DNA of 64,000 bases. It comes from Roseospira goensis. Its GTDB lineage: Bacteria; Pseudomonadota; Alphaproteobacteria; Rhodospirillales; Rhodospirillaceae. This document shows positions 35,445 to 46,114 of this stretch, piece by piece. Positions within the stretch are counted from its first letter, which is position 1; every line of letters starts with the position of its first letter. The translations under genes were made by a program, and so were the position numbers. Below the pieces are notes generated by a model. That model did no database searches. It had not been told where the DNA came from and saw only the letters and a program-made list of their open reading frames with translations. The stretch covers positions 62,001 to 126,000 of the forward strand of contig NZ_JACIGI010000011.1 in the NCBI RefSeq assembly GCF_014197795.1, read 5' to 3'.

Positions 35445-36619
35445 CCGCCGCCGCCGAGACCGCACCGACGCCGGCGCCGACGCCGGCGCGCCGGGCGACG
35501 GCGGACCCCGAGGCCGCCGGCCCGCTGCTGCGCCGGGTGGCCGCGGTCGAACTGGCGCTGACCGCGGTGGCGCTGCTGATGCCGGCGACCCTGCCGGCCG
35601 TGCTGTTGATGCATGCCGCGGTCGCGGCGGGGGTGGTGGCCTGGCTGTCCTGGCGCTGGCGCCAGGGCCGCGTGACGGCGGTCGGGCTGCTGCTGGGCGT
35701 GCTGCTGCCGGTGCTCGGTCCGGTGGCGGCGGTCGGGGCGCTGGCGACCATGGCCCTGGCCGCGCGCTGGCGCCGCGACGCGCTGACCGTCGACGAGTGG
35801 TACGTCGCCCTGTTCCCGGACGAGGACCGCAGCCGCGCCGAGGCCCTGTACGAGGCCATCGTCAGCGGCCGCGAGACGGTGGGCACCGACAGCGTGGTGT
35901 CGTTCATGGACGTGCTGGACCACGGTGCGCTGGCCCAGAAACAGGCCATGCTGTCGCTGCTGACGACCCACTTCCGGCCGCCGTTCGCGCCCGTCCTGCG
36001 GCGCGCCCTCGACGACGACCTGGCCGCCATCCGGGTCCAGGCGGCCTCGGCGGTGGCCGAGATCGAGGGCCGCTTCCAGGACCGCCTGATGGCCCTGCAG
36101 GACGCCGTCGAGGCAGCGCCGGAGGCCGCCGACCGCTGGACGGCGCTGGCCCGCCACCTTGACGACTACGCCTATACCGGGCTGCTCGACCCCGGCCGCG
36201 AGGCCGACAACCGCGAGCGGGCCTTGGACGCCTACCTCAAGGCCATCGACCTGGACCCGGGCGCCCCCGGCCCGCGCATCGCCGTGGCCCGGCTGCTGAT
36301 GCGCCAGCACCGACCGGCGGAGGCGCGGGTGTGGATCACGACCTTCCGCGAGACGGCCGGGGTCCGGGCGCCCGAACTGGACGACTGGTACGCGGAATGC
36401 CTGTACGCCCTGCGGGAGTACGACACGCTGCGGGACGTGGCGGCGCTGCGCCTGACCGAGGCCGCCCACGGCACGCCGGTGCGGGCGGCGGTCCTGCCCG
36501 CGCTGGGGCTGTGGTCGGGCCGGCCGGATTGGGACCGGCTGCCGGTGGCGGACCCGGCGGCGGTGGCGGCGGTGGAGTCGGCCTGGGCGGGCACGCCGGC
36601 CGAGGGGGCCGCGCGATGA
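35441..36619 (+). CDS. pelE: PelE-like membrane protein with helical repeats
   Basis: Inner-membrane partner of the Pel synthase complex, 392 residues. Two hydrophobic hairpins at about 30-70 and 75-110 (AAVELALTAVALLMPATLPA and VGLLLGVLLPVLGPVAAVG regions) anchor a long alpha-helical HEAT/TPR-like domain. That domain contains FPDEDRSRAEALYEAIVSGRE, LLTTHFRPPFAPVLRRAL and RALDAYLKAIDLDPGAPGP. Family assignment rests on position between pelD and pelF and on the membrane-plus-TPR layout, since PelE proteins are poorly conserved. It overlaps pelD and pelF by 4 bases each. Confidence 0.8.
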   Translation: MTAAAETAPTPAPTPARRATADPEAAGPLLRRVAAVELALTAVALLMPATLPAVLLMHAAVAAGVVAWLSWRWRQGRVTAVGLLLGVLLPVLGPVAAVGALATMALAARWRRDALTVDEWYVALFPDEDRSRAEALYEAIVSGRETVGTDSVVSFMDVLDHGALAQKQAMLSLLTTHFRPPFAPVLRRALDDDLAAIRVQAASAVAEIEGRFQDRLMALQDAVEAAPEAADRWTALARHLDDYAYTGLLDPGREADNRERALDAYLKAIDLDPGAPGPRIAVARLLMRQHRPAEARVWITTFRETAGVRAPELDDWYAECLYALREYDTLRDVAALRLTEAAHGTPVRAAVLPALGLWSGRPDWDRLPVADPAAVAAVESAWAGTPAEGAAR

Positions 36620-38148
36620 TGATCGGGCGCCGCCAGCGGGTCCCCGAGGCCGACGTCTGCCTGATGCTGGAGGGCACGTATCCGTTCGTGGCCGGGGGCG
36701 TGTCGACCTGGGTGCACGACCTGATCCGGGCCCAGTCCCCTCTGACCTTCCACCTGGTCAGCGTGCTGGCCAAGGGGCCGGCGCCGGCGGCCCGCTACGA
36801 CCTGCCGGACAACGTGGTCGGGCACACCCTGGTGTTCCTGCACGAGATGCCGGGCGGCCCGCGCCAGGCGCCGACCCGGCTGGATCCCCTCATGCGGCGT
36901 CTCGGCGTCACCCTGGAGCGCCTGTTCACCGGGGCCGACCTGTCCGATCTGGCGCGCTTTCAGGCCCTGATCGCGCCGTGGCGCCGGCGTCTCGGACGGC
37001 GCCAGCTCATGGACAGCAAGGCGGCGTGGGCGGTCATCCTGGACATGTACGAACGCGCCATGCCGGCGGCCTCGTTCTCGGACTACTTCTGGACCTGGCG
37101 CAGCCTGTGCGGCAGCATCTTCGCCTGCATGCTGGCGGAGCTGCCGCCGGCGCGGGTCTATCATGCGCTGTCGACCGGCTACGGCGGCCTGCTGGCGGCG
37201 CGCGCCGGCCTGGAGACCGGGCGTCCGGTGCTGCTGACCGAGCACGGCATCTACACCAACGAACGCCGCATCGAGGTGGCCGCCGCCGACTGGCTGTACG
37301 AGACCCGGCGCGGCAGCCTGAGCCTGGAGCAGACCGGCCACGACCTGCGCGAGGTCTGGATCCGGACCTTCGTGAGCCTGTCGCGCCTCTGCTACGACGC
37401 CTGCGATCAGATCATCACGCTGTACGCCGGCAACCAGGTGCTGCAACGCGAGGACGGCGCCGCGCCGGAGCGTCAGCGCATCATCCCGAACGGCATCGAC
37501 TACGCCCGCCTGTCCGCGCTGCCACGCGAGACCGACCCTGGCCGGCGGCCGACCATCGCGCTCATCGGCCGGGTGGTGCCGATCAAGGACGTCAAGACCT
37601 ACATCCGCGCCGCCGCCATGCTGCGCGAGCACATCGCCGACGTCGAGGCGCTGGTGCTGGGACCCTACGACGAGGATCCGGACTATCACGCCGAGTGCCT
37701 GGCGATGGTGCGGCACCTGCGGCTGGAGGAGACGGTGCGCTTCACCGGCCGGGTGCCGATGCATACGTGGTTGCCGCGCATCGACGTGGTGGTGCTGACC
37801 AGCATTTCCGAGGCCCAGCCGCTGGTGATCCTGGAGGCCGGCGCCGCCGGCATTCCCACGGTCGCGACCAATGTCGGCGCGTGCAGCGAGATGATCCTGG
37901 GGCGTCCGGAGGAGGACCCGCCGCTGGGGCCGGGCGGGGCCATCACGCCGCTGGCCAACCCGGCGGCGACGTCGCGGGCGCTGCTGGGCCTGCTGGCCGA
38001 TCCGGACTGGCGCGCGGCCTGCGGGGCGGCGATCCGCCGACGGGTCGAGCGGCTGTACAACAAGACCGACATCGACCGGGCCTACGCCGACCTCTACGCC
38101 GGCATGATCGCGCAACCCGATCGGCCGTCCGTTCGGGCCTCGGCCTGA
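36616..38148 (+). CDS. pelF: PelF glycosyltransferase (GT4)
   Basis: Cytosolic polymerase of the Pel polysaccharide using UDP-sugars, 510 residues. The PelF-specific N-terminus DVCLMLEGTYPFVAGGVSTW (residues 14-33) is present, along with EHGIYTNERRIEVAAADWL and IIPNGIDYARL. The GT-B donor domain reads IALIGRVVPIKDVKTYIRA. The retaining-GT4 E-X7-E motif is in SEAQPLVILEAG, followed by IPTVATNVGACSEMI. Two ATGs (36616 and 36619) are adjacent; the first overlaps the pelE stop. This is the most confidently identified member of the cluster. Confidence 0.95.
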   Translation: MMIGRRQRVPEADVCLMLEGTYPFVAGGVSTWVHDLIRAQSPLTFHLVSVLAKGPAPAARYDLPDNVVGHTLVFLHEMPGGPRQAPTRLDPLMRRLGVTLERLFTGADLSDLARFQALIAPWRRRLGRRQLMDSKAAWAVILDMYERAMPAASFSDYFWTWRSLCGSIFACMLAELPPARVYHALSTGYGGLLAARAGLETGRPVLLTEHGIYTNERRIEVAAADWLYETRRGSLSLEQTGHDLREVWIRTFVSLSRLCYDACDQIITLYAGNQVLQREDGAAPERQRIIPNGIDYARLSALPRETDPGRRPTIALIGRVVPIKDVKTYIRAAAMLREHIADVEALVLGPYDEDPDYHAECLAMVRHLRLEETVRFTGRVPMHTWLPRIDVVVLTSISEAQPLVILEAGAAGIPTVATNVGACSEMILGRPEEDPPLGPGGAITPLANPAATSRALLGLLADPDWRAACGAAIRRRVERLYNKTDIDRAYADLYAGMIAQPDRPSVRASA

Positions 38149-38187
38149 GGGGCGGCGGCCGGCGGCGAGACGAGGGAGAACGCAGGC

Positions 38188-39573
38188 ATGGCGGGGATCG
38201 GATTCACCCTGCGGCACCTGACCGAGCAGGACAACCTGCTGGGCATCGTGCAGGGTTACGTCTATGCCGCCTTCATCACGGTGGGGCCGTGGCTGTTCAC
38301 CATCCTGTGCCTGGCGACCGTCAACGCGCTGGCGCAGGTGTTCGTGGACATGCGGGCGCTGTCGCTGTTCCGGCTGGTGGTGATCTACAACTTCTCGTTC
38401 TCGCTGGTGCTGTGCGGGCCGATCACCATCATCGTCACCCGCTACCTGGCCGACCGCACCTACGACAGGCAGCCCGAGACTGCGCCGGGCGCCCTGCTGG
38501 GCGGGCTGGCGCTGATCGTGGCCAGTCAGACGCCGCTGGCCGTGCTGCTGTACGGCTGGTACGCCGACCTGACGCTGCTGGAGCGGGTGGCGGCGATCTG
38601 GAACTACGTGCTGGTGGCGGGAATCTGGCTGGTCGGCGTGTTCCTGACCGCGCTCAAGGACTACAAGGCGGTCTCCCTGGCCTTCGCCGGCGGCATGGCG
38701 GTGGCGGCCGGGGCGGCGTGGCTGCTGGTGCAGCCGCTCGGCATGGCCGGCCTGCTGCTCGGCTTCGACGTCGGGCTGGCGGTGATCCTGTTCGTCCTGG
38801 TGGCCCGGGTCTTCGGCGAGTACCCCTATCCGCCGGTGCGGCCGTTCGCCTTCCTGCCGTACTTCCGGCTCTACCCCACGCTGGCCTTCAGCGGCCTGAT
38901 CGGCAACGCCGCCCTGTGGGTCGACAAGTGGGTGATGTGGCTGGCGCCGAACGGCGTCACCCTGGCCGGGCTGCGCTACAATCCGATCTACGACAGCGGC
39001 ATGTTCCTGGCCTACCTGACCGTCATCCCGGCCATGGCGCTGTTCGTGCTGCACGTGGAGACGCGGTTCTTCAGCGCCTACCAGGCGTTCTTCAGCGGCA
39101 TCCGCCATCATGCACCCTACCGCCGCATCGCCCGCGACCACCGCACGATGGTGGCCGAAGCGATGGTCGGCCTGCGCAACGTCGCCATCCTCCAGGGGGC
39201 GCTGGCGGCGGCGGTGGTCATGCTGGCGCCCAAGATCTTCGACCTGCTCGGGCTGCCCTACCTGATGATCGGCATCTTCCGCTTCGGGGTGATCGCCGCG
39301 CTGTTGCAGGTGCTGATGCTGTTCATGGCCACGGTGCTGACCTACCTCGACCTGCGCCGCCACACCCTGACCCTGCACATCCTGTTCTTCCTGCTCAACG
39401 GGGTGCTGACCTGGTGGACCATGGGCCTGGGGCTGCCGTACTACGGACTGGGCGCGCTGATCGCGGCGGCGGTGATGCTGGTGATCGCCTACACCGTGAC
39501 GTTCGGCAACCTGATCCAGGTGCCCTATCTGGTGTTCATCGCCAACAACCCGTCGGTGCGCGGATCGCCGTAG
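38188..39573 (+). CDS. pelG: PelG, Wzx-like membrane transporter of the Pel system
   Basis: Inner-membrane protein of twelve predicted helices, 461 residues, proposed to move the growing polymer across the membrane. The N-terminus AGIGFTLRHLTEQDNLLG and the block YVYAAFITVGPWLFTI are typical PelG features, as are FSLVLCGPITIIVTRYLADR, WVDKWVMWLAP, YDSGMFLAYLTVIPAMA and VETRFFSAYQAFF. AGGGAGAACGCAGGC precedes the ATG. It is the last gene; a 240-bp gap with its own promoter candidate separates it from ffh. Confidence 0.94.
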   Translation: MAGIGFTLRHLTEQDNLLGIVQGYVYAAFITVGPWLFTILCLATVNALAQVFVDMRALSLFRLVVIYNFSFSLVLCGPITIIVTRYLADRTYDRQPETAPGALLGGLALIVASQTPLAVLLYGWYADLTLLERVAAIWNYVLVAGIWLVGVFLTALKDYKAVSLAFAGGMAVAAGAAWLLVQPLGMAGLLLGFDVGLAVILFVLVARVFGEYPYPPVRPFAFLPYFRLYPTLAFSGLIGNAALWVDKWVMWLAPNGVTLAGLRYNPIYDSGMFLAYLTVIPAMALFVLHVETRFFSAYQAFFSGIRHHAPYRRIARDHRTMVAEAMVGLRNVAILQGALAAAVVMLAPKIFDLLGLPYLMIGIFRFGVIAALLQVLMLFMATVLTYLDLRRHTLTLHILFFLLNGVLTWWTMGLGLPYYGLGALIAAAVMLVIAYTVTFGNLIQVPYLVFIANNPSVRGSP

Positions 39574-39604
39574 CGCCCGACCCGCCGGACGCGCGCGGAG
39601 ATGG

Positions 39605-39634
39605 TTGACTCCGGCGCGGCGGCGGGCGTACAAG
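39605..39634 (+). promoter_or_regulatory. Candidate sigma-70 promoter of the ffh operon
   Basis: TTGACT (39605-39610) and TACAAG (39629-39634) are separated by 18 bp in the gap between pelG and ffh, about 180 bp ahead of the ffh start. The match is good to the -35 and fair to the -10. Confidence 0.5.
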
Positions 39635-39813
39635 GCACGCTTCCGGCGGGGCGCGCCCGCGCCGGACCGTTCATGCACCGCATTCGGTTGCCTGTCCCGC
39701 CGCCACGGCGGCCCGCCAGTCCGCGAGGGTTCGCGCACTGGCGCCAGACGCGTTGGCGTGACGTGGGGGCGAGGGCAGGGCAGGCCGGACGCGCGACGCG
39801 CGTGGGGTTTGGG

Positions 39814-41478
39814 ATGTTCGAAGGGCTGTCCGGTCGTCTCGGCGACGTTCTCGAGAAGCTGCGCGGCAAGGGCAGTCTCTCCCAGGACGACGTGAACGAG
39901 GCCATGCGCGAGGTGCGCGTGGCGCTGCTGGAGGCCGACGTTGCCCTGCCGGTGGTCAAGGACTTCATCGCCAAGGTGAAGACCCGCGCCGTCGGTCAGG
40001 AGGTCATCCAGTCGGTGACCCCGGGGCAGATGGTCATCAAGATCGTCCACGACGCCCTGGTGGAGATGCTGGCCGGACAGGTCGGGACGCCCGACGAGGG
40101 CGAGGCCGACCGCGACCGCACCGCCGAGATTCTCAACCTGAACGTCACGCCGCCGGTGCCGATCCTGATGGTCGGCCTGCAGGGGTCGGGCAAGACCACC
40201 ACCTCGGCCAAGATCGCGCTGCGCCTGAAGACCACCCAGCGCAAGAAGGTGCTGATGGCCTCGCTGGACGTGCAGCGCCCGGCCGCCCAGCACCAGCTCG
40301 CCGTCCTGGGCGAGCAGACCGGCGTCGACACCCTGCCCATCATCATGGGCCAGAAGCCGGTCCAGATCGCCAAGCGCGCGATGGACGAGGGCCGCAAGGG
40401 CGGCTACGACGTCGTGATTCTGGACACCGCCGGCCGCCTCGCCATCGACGAAGAGCTGATGGTCGAGGTCGCCGAGGTGCGCAAGGTCACCAACCCGGCC
40501 GAGACCCTGCTGGTCACCGATGCGATGATCGGCCAGGACGCCGTGACGGTGGCCACCGAGTTCAACGACCGCGTCGGCATCACCGGCATCGTGCTGACCC
40601 GTGTCGACGGCGACGCCCGCGGCGGGGCCGCCCTGTCCATGCGCGCCATCACCGGGCGGCCCATCAAGCTGATGGGTGTCGGCGAGAAGATGGATGCCCT
40701 GGAGGACTTCCAGGCCGAGCGCATCGCCGGGCGCATCCTGGGCATGGGCGACGTCGTCAGTCTGGTCGAGAAGGCCGCCCGCACCATCGAGATGGACGAG
40801 GCGGAGAAAATCGCCCGCCGCATGGAGAAGGGCAAATTCGACCTGGAGGACATGCTCAGCCAGCTCAAGCAGGTGCGCCGCATGGGCGACATCAAGGGCC
40901 TGCTGGGGCTGATGCCGGGTGTCGCCAAGATGAAGAAGCAGATCGAGGCGGCCAACATCGACGATTCCCTGATCAAGCGTCAGGAAGCCATCATCCTGTC
41001 CATGACGCCGCGCGAGCGGCGCCACCCCGAGATCATCAAGGCGTCGCGCAAGAAGCGCATCGCCGCCGGCTCGGGCACCGCCGTGCCGGAGGTCAACAAG
41101 CTGCTGAAACAGCATCAGCAGATGGGCCAGATGATGAAGCAGATGAAGAAGATGGGCGGCATGAAGGGCATGGCCGAGCGCATGGGCGGCCTGTTCGGCG
41201 GCGGGGGCGGGATGCCCGACGGCCTCGGCGACATGGATCCGAAGATGCTGGCCGAGATGGCCAAGAAGGGCGAGCTGCCGCCCGAACTGTCCAAGGGCCT
41301 GTCCAAGGGGTCGGGAGACGGCGCGCTGCCGCCGGGCCTGGGCGCGCCCGGCGGCGCCCCGGGCGGGGGCAGTCCGGCCCTGCCGCCGGGGCTCGGCGCC
41401 CCGGGGGGCGGTGGGCCCGGCCGCTCCGGCTTGCCGGCCAACCTCATGACCCAGCGACCCAAGGGCCGCAAACGTTAG
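39814..41478 (+). CDS. ffh: Signal recognition particle protein Ffh
   Basis: GTPase that binds signal sequences and 4.5S RNA for co-translational membrane targeting, 554 residues. N helix bundle 1-100, G1 loop GLQGSGKTT at 121-129, DVQRPAA, DTAGRL (G3) and TRVDGDARGG (G4). The M domain follows from about 320 to 460 (SQLKQVRRMGDIKGLLGLMPG, SMTPRERRHPEIIKASRKKRIAAGSG). It is about 100 residues longer than E. coli Ffh because of a Met/Gly- then Gly/Pro-rich tail (about 470-554, ending RPKGRKR). The ATG at 39814 starts MFEGLSGRL, the family N-terminus; the upstream open frame is noncoding. First gene of the translation-related operon. Confidence 0.97.
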   Translation: MFEGLSGRLGDVLEKLRGKGSLSQDDVNEAMREVRVALLEADVALPVVKDFIAKVKTRAVGQEVIQSVTPGQMVIKIVHDALVEMLAGQVGTPDEGEADRDRTAEILNLNVTPPVPILMVGLQGSGKTTTSAKIALRLKTTQRKKVLMASLDVQRPAAQHQLAVLGEQTGVDTLPIIMGQKPVQIAKRAMDEGRKGGYDVVILDTAGRLAIDEELMVEVAEVRKVTNPAETLLVTDAMIGQDAVTVATEFNDRVGITGIVLTRVDGDARGGAALSMRAITGRPIKLMGVGEKMDALEDFQAERIAGRILGMGDVVSLVEKAARTIEMDEAEKIARRMEKGKFDLEDMLSQLKQVRRMGDIKGLLGLMPGVAKMKKQIEAANIDDSLIKRQEAIILSMTPRERRHPEIIKASRKKRIAAGSGTAVPEVNKLLKQHQQMGQMMKQMKKMGGMKGMAERMGGLFGGGGGMPDGLGDMDPKMLAEMAKKGELPPELSKGLSKGSGDGALPPGLGAPGGAPGGGSPALPPGLGAPGGGGPGRSGLPANLMTQRPKGRKR

Positions 41479-41564
41479 GACCCGCGGCCCAAGGGCCGCA
41501 AACGCTGACCCGCGGCCGAAGGGCCGCAAACGCTGACCCGCGGCCGAAGGGCCGCAAACGCAGA
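41453..41564 (+). repeat. Four tandem 28-bp repeats beginning in the 3' end of ffh
   Basis: Units lie at 41453-41480 (encodes the last Ffh residues and stop), 41481-41508, 41509-41536 and 41537-41564. Units 2-4 differ at one to two positions; unit 1 is more diverged. Each of units 3 and 4 contains the hairpin GCGGCC-GAAG-GGCCGC. The array looks like a tandem duplication of the gene's own terminal codons into the 151-bp gap before rpsP. Confidence 0.85.
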
Positions 41565-41629
41565 GGGGCTGCCCCCGGGCCGCCCCCACCCATCACCGAC
41601 GAAGAACACCAAAAGGAGAGACCCCGGTC

Positions 41630-42007
41630 ATGTCCCTGAAAATCCGTCTGGCGCGCGGCGGCGCCAAGAAGCGGCCGGTCTACCGCATCGTTCTGGCCGA
41701 TTCGCGTTCGCCCCGTGACGGCCGGTTCATCGAAAAGCTGGGCACCTACAACCCGCTGCTGCCGCGCGAGCACGAGGAGCGCGTGCGCCTCAAGGAGGAG
41801 CGCATCCGGCACTGGATGTCCAATGGCGCCCAGCCGACCGACCGAGTGGCGAAGTTCCTGGCCGAGGCCGGCCTGATGGACGCGCGCCCGCGCACCGAGC
41901 AGACCAAGAAGAGCCAGCCCAAGGCCAAGGCCCAGGAGCGCCTGCGCGAGGCCCAGGAGCGGGCGGCGGCGGCCGCCGAGGCGGCCGAGGCCGAGTCCGC
42001 CGAGTAG
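41630..42007 (+). CDS. rpsP: 30S ribosomal protein S16
   Basis: Small-subunit protein that stabilises 16S rRNA folding, 125 residues. The conserved core (1-80) contains [35 protein letters not shown] and a lysine/arginine-rich RNA-binding face. A C-terminal Ala/Glu/Lys extension of about 40 residues follows ([16 protein letters not shown]), common in alphaproteobacteria. AAAAGGAGAG precedes the ATG. It lies in the standard order between ffh and rimM. Confidence 0.97.
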   Translation: MSLKIRLARGGAKKRPVYRIVLADSRSPRDGRFIEKLGTYNPLLPREHEERVRLKEERIRHWMSNGAQPTDRVAKFLAEAGLMDARPRTEQTKKSQPKAKAQERLREAQERAAAAAEAAEAESAE

Positions 42008-42041
42008 CGGCGGCGGCGCGGCGCCAGCCGGAGGAACGGGC

Positions 42042-42620
42042 ATGGCCGGGCACGAGGGCCGTCACGTCTGTCTGGGCGTCGTGGTCGGCGCCCACGGGGT
42101 GCGCGGGGCGGTGCGGGTGAAGAGCTTCACCGCCGATCCCGCCGACGTGGCCGCCTACGGTCCGGTCTCGACCGAGGACGGCGCGCGCACCTGGCCGATC
42201 CGGCGGATCGGGACGGCCAAGGGCGTGGTGCTCTGCCACCTCGACGGTGTCACCGACCGCGACACCGCCGAGGCCCTGAAAGGGGTGCGGTTGTGCGTGC
42301 CGCGCGCGGCGTTGCCGCAAAGCGATGGTGAGGACGGTGAATTCTACCATGCCGACCTCATCGGCCTGCGGGTGGAGCGCGAAGACGGGACACCGGTCGG
42401 CACCGTGCGCGCGGTCTACGACTTCGGGGCCGGCGACATGCTGGAGGTGAGCCCGCAGGATGGCGGGCGGGGGGCCCTGGTGCCCTTCACCCGGGCCGCG
42501 GTGCCGGTCGTGGACCTGGACGGTGCCCGGGTCGTGGTGGCCGACGGTCCCGGCCTGCTGGACGCGGACGCGTCGGCCGCGGGCGACACTGAGGCTGCTC
42601 CCGAGCATGCCAATGGCTGA
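42042..42620 (+). CDS. rimM: Ribosome maturation factor RimM
   Basis: Assists 16S rRNA processing and 30S assembly by binding S19, 192 residues. The N-terminal barrel has [21 protein letters not shown]-type motif (about 8-27) and the C-terminal PRC barrel has [12 protein letters not shown] and [15 protein letters not shown], both family signatures. The last residues are a variable acidic/alanine tail. It starts 34 bp after rpsP and its end overlaps the trmD start by about 14 bases. Confidence 0.95.
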   Translation: MAGHEGRHVCLGVVVGAHGVRGAVRVKSFTADPADVAAYGPVSTEDGARTWPIRRIGTAKGVVLCHLDGVTDRDTAEALKGVRLCVPRAALPQSDGEDGEFYHADLIGLRVEREDGTPVGTVRAVYDFGAGDMLEVSPQDGGRGALVPFTRAAVPVVDLDGARVVVADGPGLLDADASAAGDTEAAPEHANG

Positions 42621-43440
42621 GGGCGCGACGGTCGGTGTGGACGCGGACGCCGGCACGGTCTGGACGGCGGTGGTGCTGACCCTGTTCCCGGCCATGTTCC
42701 CGGGGCCGCTCGGGTTGTCGCTGGCCGGCAAGGCGCTGGCCGAGGGGCGTTGGGCGCTGCGGTCCGTGGACATCCGGGACTTCGCCCGCGACCGCCACCG
42801 CACCGTCGACGACAGCCCGTTCGGCGGCGGCGCCGGCATGGTGATGCGGCCGGACGTGGTGAGCGACGCCCTGGAGGCGAGCCATGATCCGGCGAGCGGG
42901 CGGCGGCTGATCTACCTGTCCCCGCGCGGGCGGGTGCTGGACCAGCCGCTGGTGCGCGACCTGGCGGCCGGGCCGGGGGTGACCCTGGTGTGCGGCCGCT
43001 ACGAGGGCCTGGACCAGCGCGTGATCGACGCCTGGGCCATGGACGAGGTCAGCGTCGGCGACGTCATCCTGTCCGGGGGCGAGCCGGCGGCGCTGGTGCT
43101 GCTGGACGCGGTGGCGCGGCTGCTGCCCGGGGTCACGGGCAAGGCCGAGTCGCTGGCGGAGGAGAGTTTCGAGACCGGGCTGCTGGAGTATCCCCATTAC
43201 ACCCGGCCGCAGGACTGGAACGGCATGACGGTGCCGGAGGTGCTGGTGTCCGGCCATCACGCCCGCGTCGCCCAGTGGCGGCGGGATCAGGCGGAGGCCC
43301 TCACCCGCGAACGCCGGCCCGACCTGTGGGCGCGTCATGTGCAATCCCACTGTGAGGCCCCGGAGTCCCTGGATCCCCCGAACGGCGGCGCCAAGACCGT
43401 CGGACAACACCCTGAGCCAATGAAGACCAACCAAGATTGA
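42607..43440 (+). CDS. trmD: tRNA (guanine-N1)-methyltransferase TrmD
   Basis: SPOUT-class enzyme that methylates G37 of tRNAs, 277 residues. The trefoil-knot motifs are visible: [42 protein letters not shown] (SAM-binding) and [15 protein letters not shown]. The catalytic [14 protein letters not shown] region is followed by a C-terminal DNA/RNA-binding helix bundle. Two in-frame ATGs (42607 and 42613) both overlap the rimM stop; the first is taken. A C-terminal tail of about 25 residues (after LWARHVQ) is longer than in E. coli. Confidence 0.96.
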   Translation: MPMAEGATVGVDADAGTVWTAVVLTLFPAMFPGPLGLSLAGKALAEGRWALRSVDIRDFARDRHRTVDDSPFGGGAGMVMRPDVVSDALEASHDPASGRRLIYLSPRGRVLDQPLVRDLAAGPGVTLVCGRYEGLDQRVIDAWAMDEVSVGDVILSGGEPAALVLLDAVARLLPGVTGKAESLAEESFETGLLEYPHYTRPQDWNGMTVPEVLVSGHHARVAQWRRDQAEALTRERRPDLWARHVQSHCEAPESLDPPNGGAKTVGQHPEPMKTNQD

Positions 43441-43459
43441 CGCGAAAGGACATCCGACC

Positions 43460-43897
43460 ATGAACATCATCGAACAGCTCGAAAAAGAGCAGATCGACAA
43501 GGCGCTGGCCCAGCGCGGCGTGCCCGAGTTCACCCCCGGCGATACGGTCAAGGTCCACCTCAAGGTGGTCGAGGGCACCCGCAGCCGAATCCAGGTGTTC
43601 GAGGGCGTGGTGATCGGGCGCCGCAACGCCGGCATCAACAGCACCTTCACCGTGCGCAAGATCTCCTTCGGCGAGGGCGTGGAGCGCGTGTTCCCGCTCT
43701 ATGCGCCGACCATCGACCGCATCGAGGTGGTCCGCCGCGGCAAGGTCCGCCGCGCCAAGCTGTACTACCTGCGCGGCCGTCGCGGCCGTTCGGCCCGCAT
43801 CGTCGAGGACGGCACCGCGACCCAGAAGGCGCTCAGCCACGAGCGCGAGGTCTCCAAGGCCCGCAAGGCTGCCGCCGAGGCCGCCAAGGGCGAGTAG
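43460..43897 (+). CDS. rplS: 50S ribosomal protein L19
   Basis: Ribosomal protein at the 30S/50S interface, 145 residues. Signatures: [53 protein letters not shown] (residue range about 37-60), [11 protein letters not shown] and [15 protein letters not shown] basic/alanine tail of about 25 residues extends the C-terminus. GAAAGGACATCC lies upstream. It ends the ffh-rpsP-rimM-trmD-rplS operon and is followed by a palindromic element. Confidence 0.97.
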   Translation: MNIIEQLEKEQIDKALAQRGVPEFTPGDTVKVHLKVVEGTRSRIQVFEGVVIGRRNAGINSTFTVRKISFGEGVERVFPLYAPTIDRIEVVRRGKVRRAKLYYLRGRRGRSARIVEDGTATQKALSHEREVSKARKAAAEAAKGE

Positions 43898-43980
43898 CCG
43901 GGCGGTCCCGCAGTACGCCGACAGCGCGCATGGGCGCGGCGTCCCGAGGGAAGCCGCGCCCGGTCGCGTTTTGGGGGCTG

Positions 43981-44042
43981 AGAGCCGAGTGTTCGAAATC
44001 GGAACCGCAGATGCGGTCCGATTTCGAACGTGAATCGGCTCT
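43981..44042. repeat. Dispersed palindromic element between rplS and tgt
   Basis: A long hairpin can form: AGAGCCGA-GTGTTCGAAATCGG pairs with CCGATTTCGAACGTGAATCGGCT (right arm about 44018-44040), and ACCGC with GCGGT, around a 4-base loop. The right arm is identical over about 27 nt to the palindrome at 20965-20991, in inverse orientation. Lying between two converging genes (rplS ends 83 bp left, tgt ends 30 bp right) it may also act as terminator. Confidence 0.75.
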
Positions 44043-44072
44043 ACCGTCCGTCGATCAGCCGAGCGCCGAGTC

Positions 44073-46001
<1,929 letters not shown>

Positions 46002-46114
46002 GGGCCGCCCGGCGCGCCCGCCCGTTCCCCTCCCGCCCGTCACACCGTTTCCCCCCCCCTGACCCCGCCGGTCGCCGGCCGGCGGGCCGACCGCAGACGA
46101 AGGACATGAGGCCG

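Noticed and set aside
36232-41589. 1785-codon minus-strand open frame over pelF-pelG-ffh
   Set aside because: It is antisense to three strongly conserved genes. The long length results from about 70% GC removing stop codons.
43990-44030. tRNA-like TTCGAAATC loops in the palindrome
   Set aside because: The TTCGAA sits in a symmetric stem on both sides; there is no acceptor stem, anticodon arm or CCA, so it is not a tRNA.
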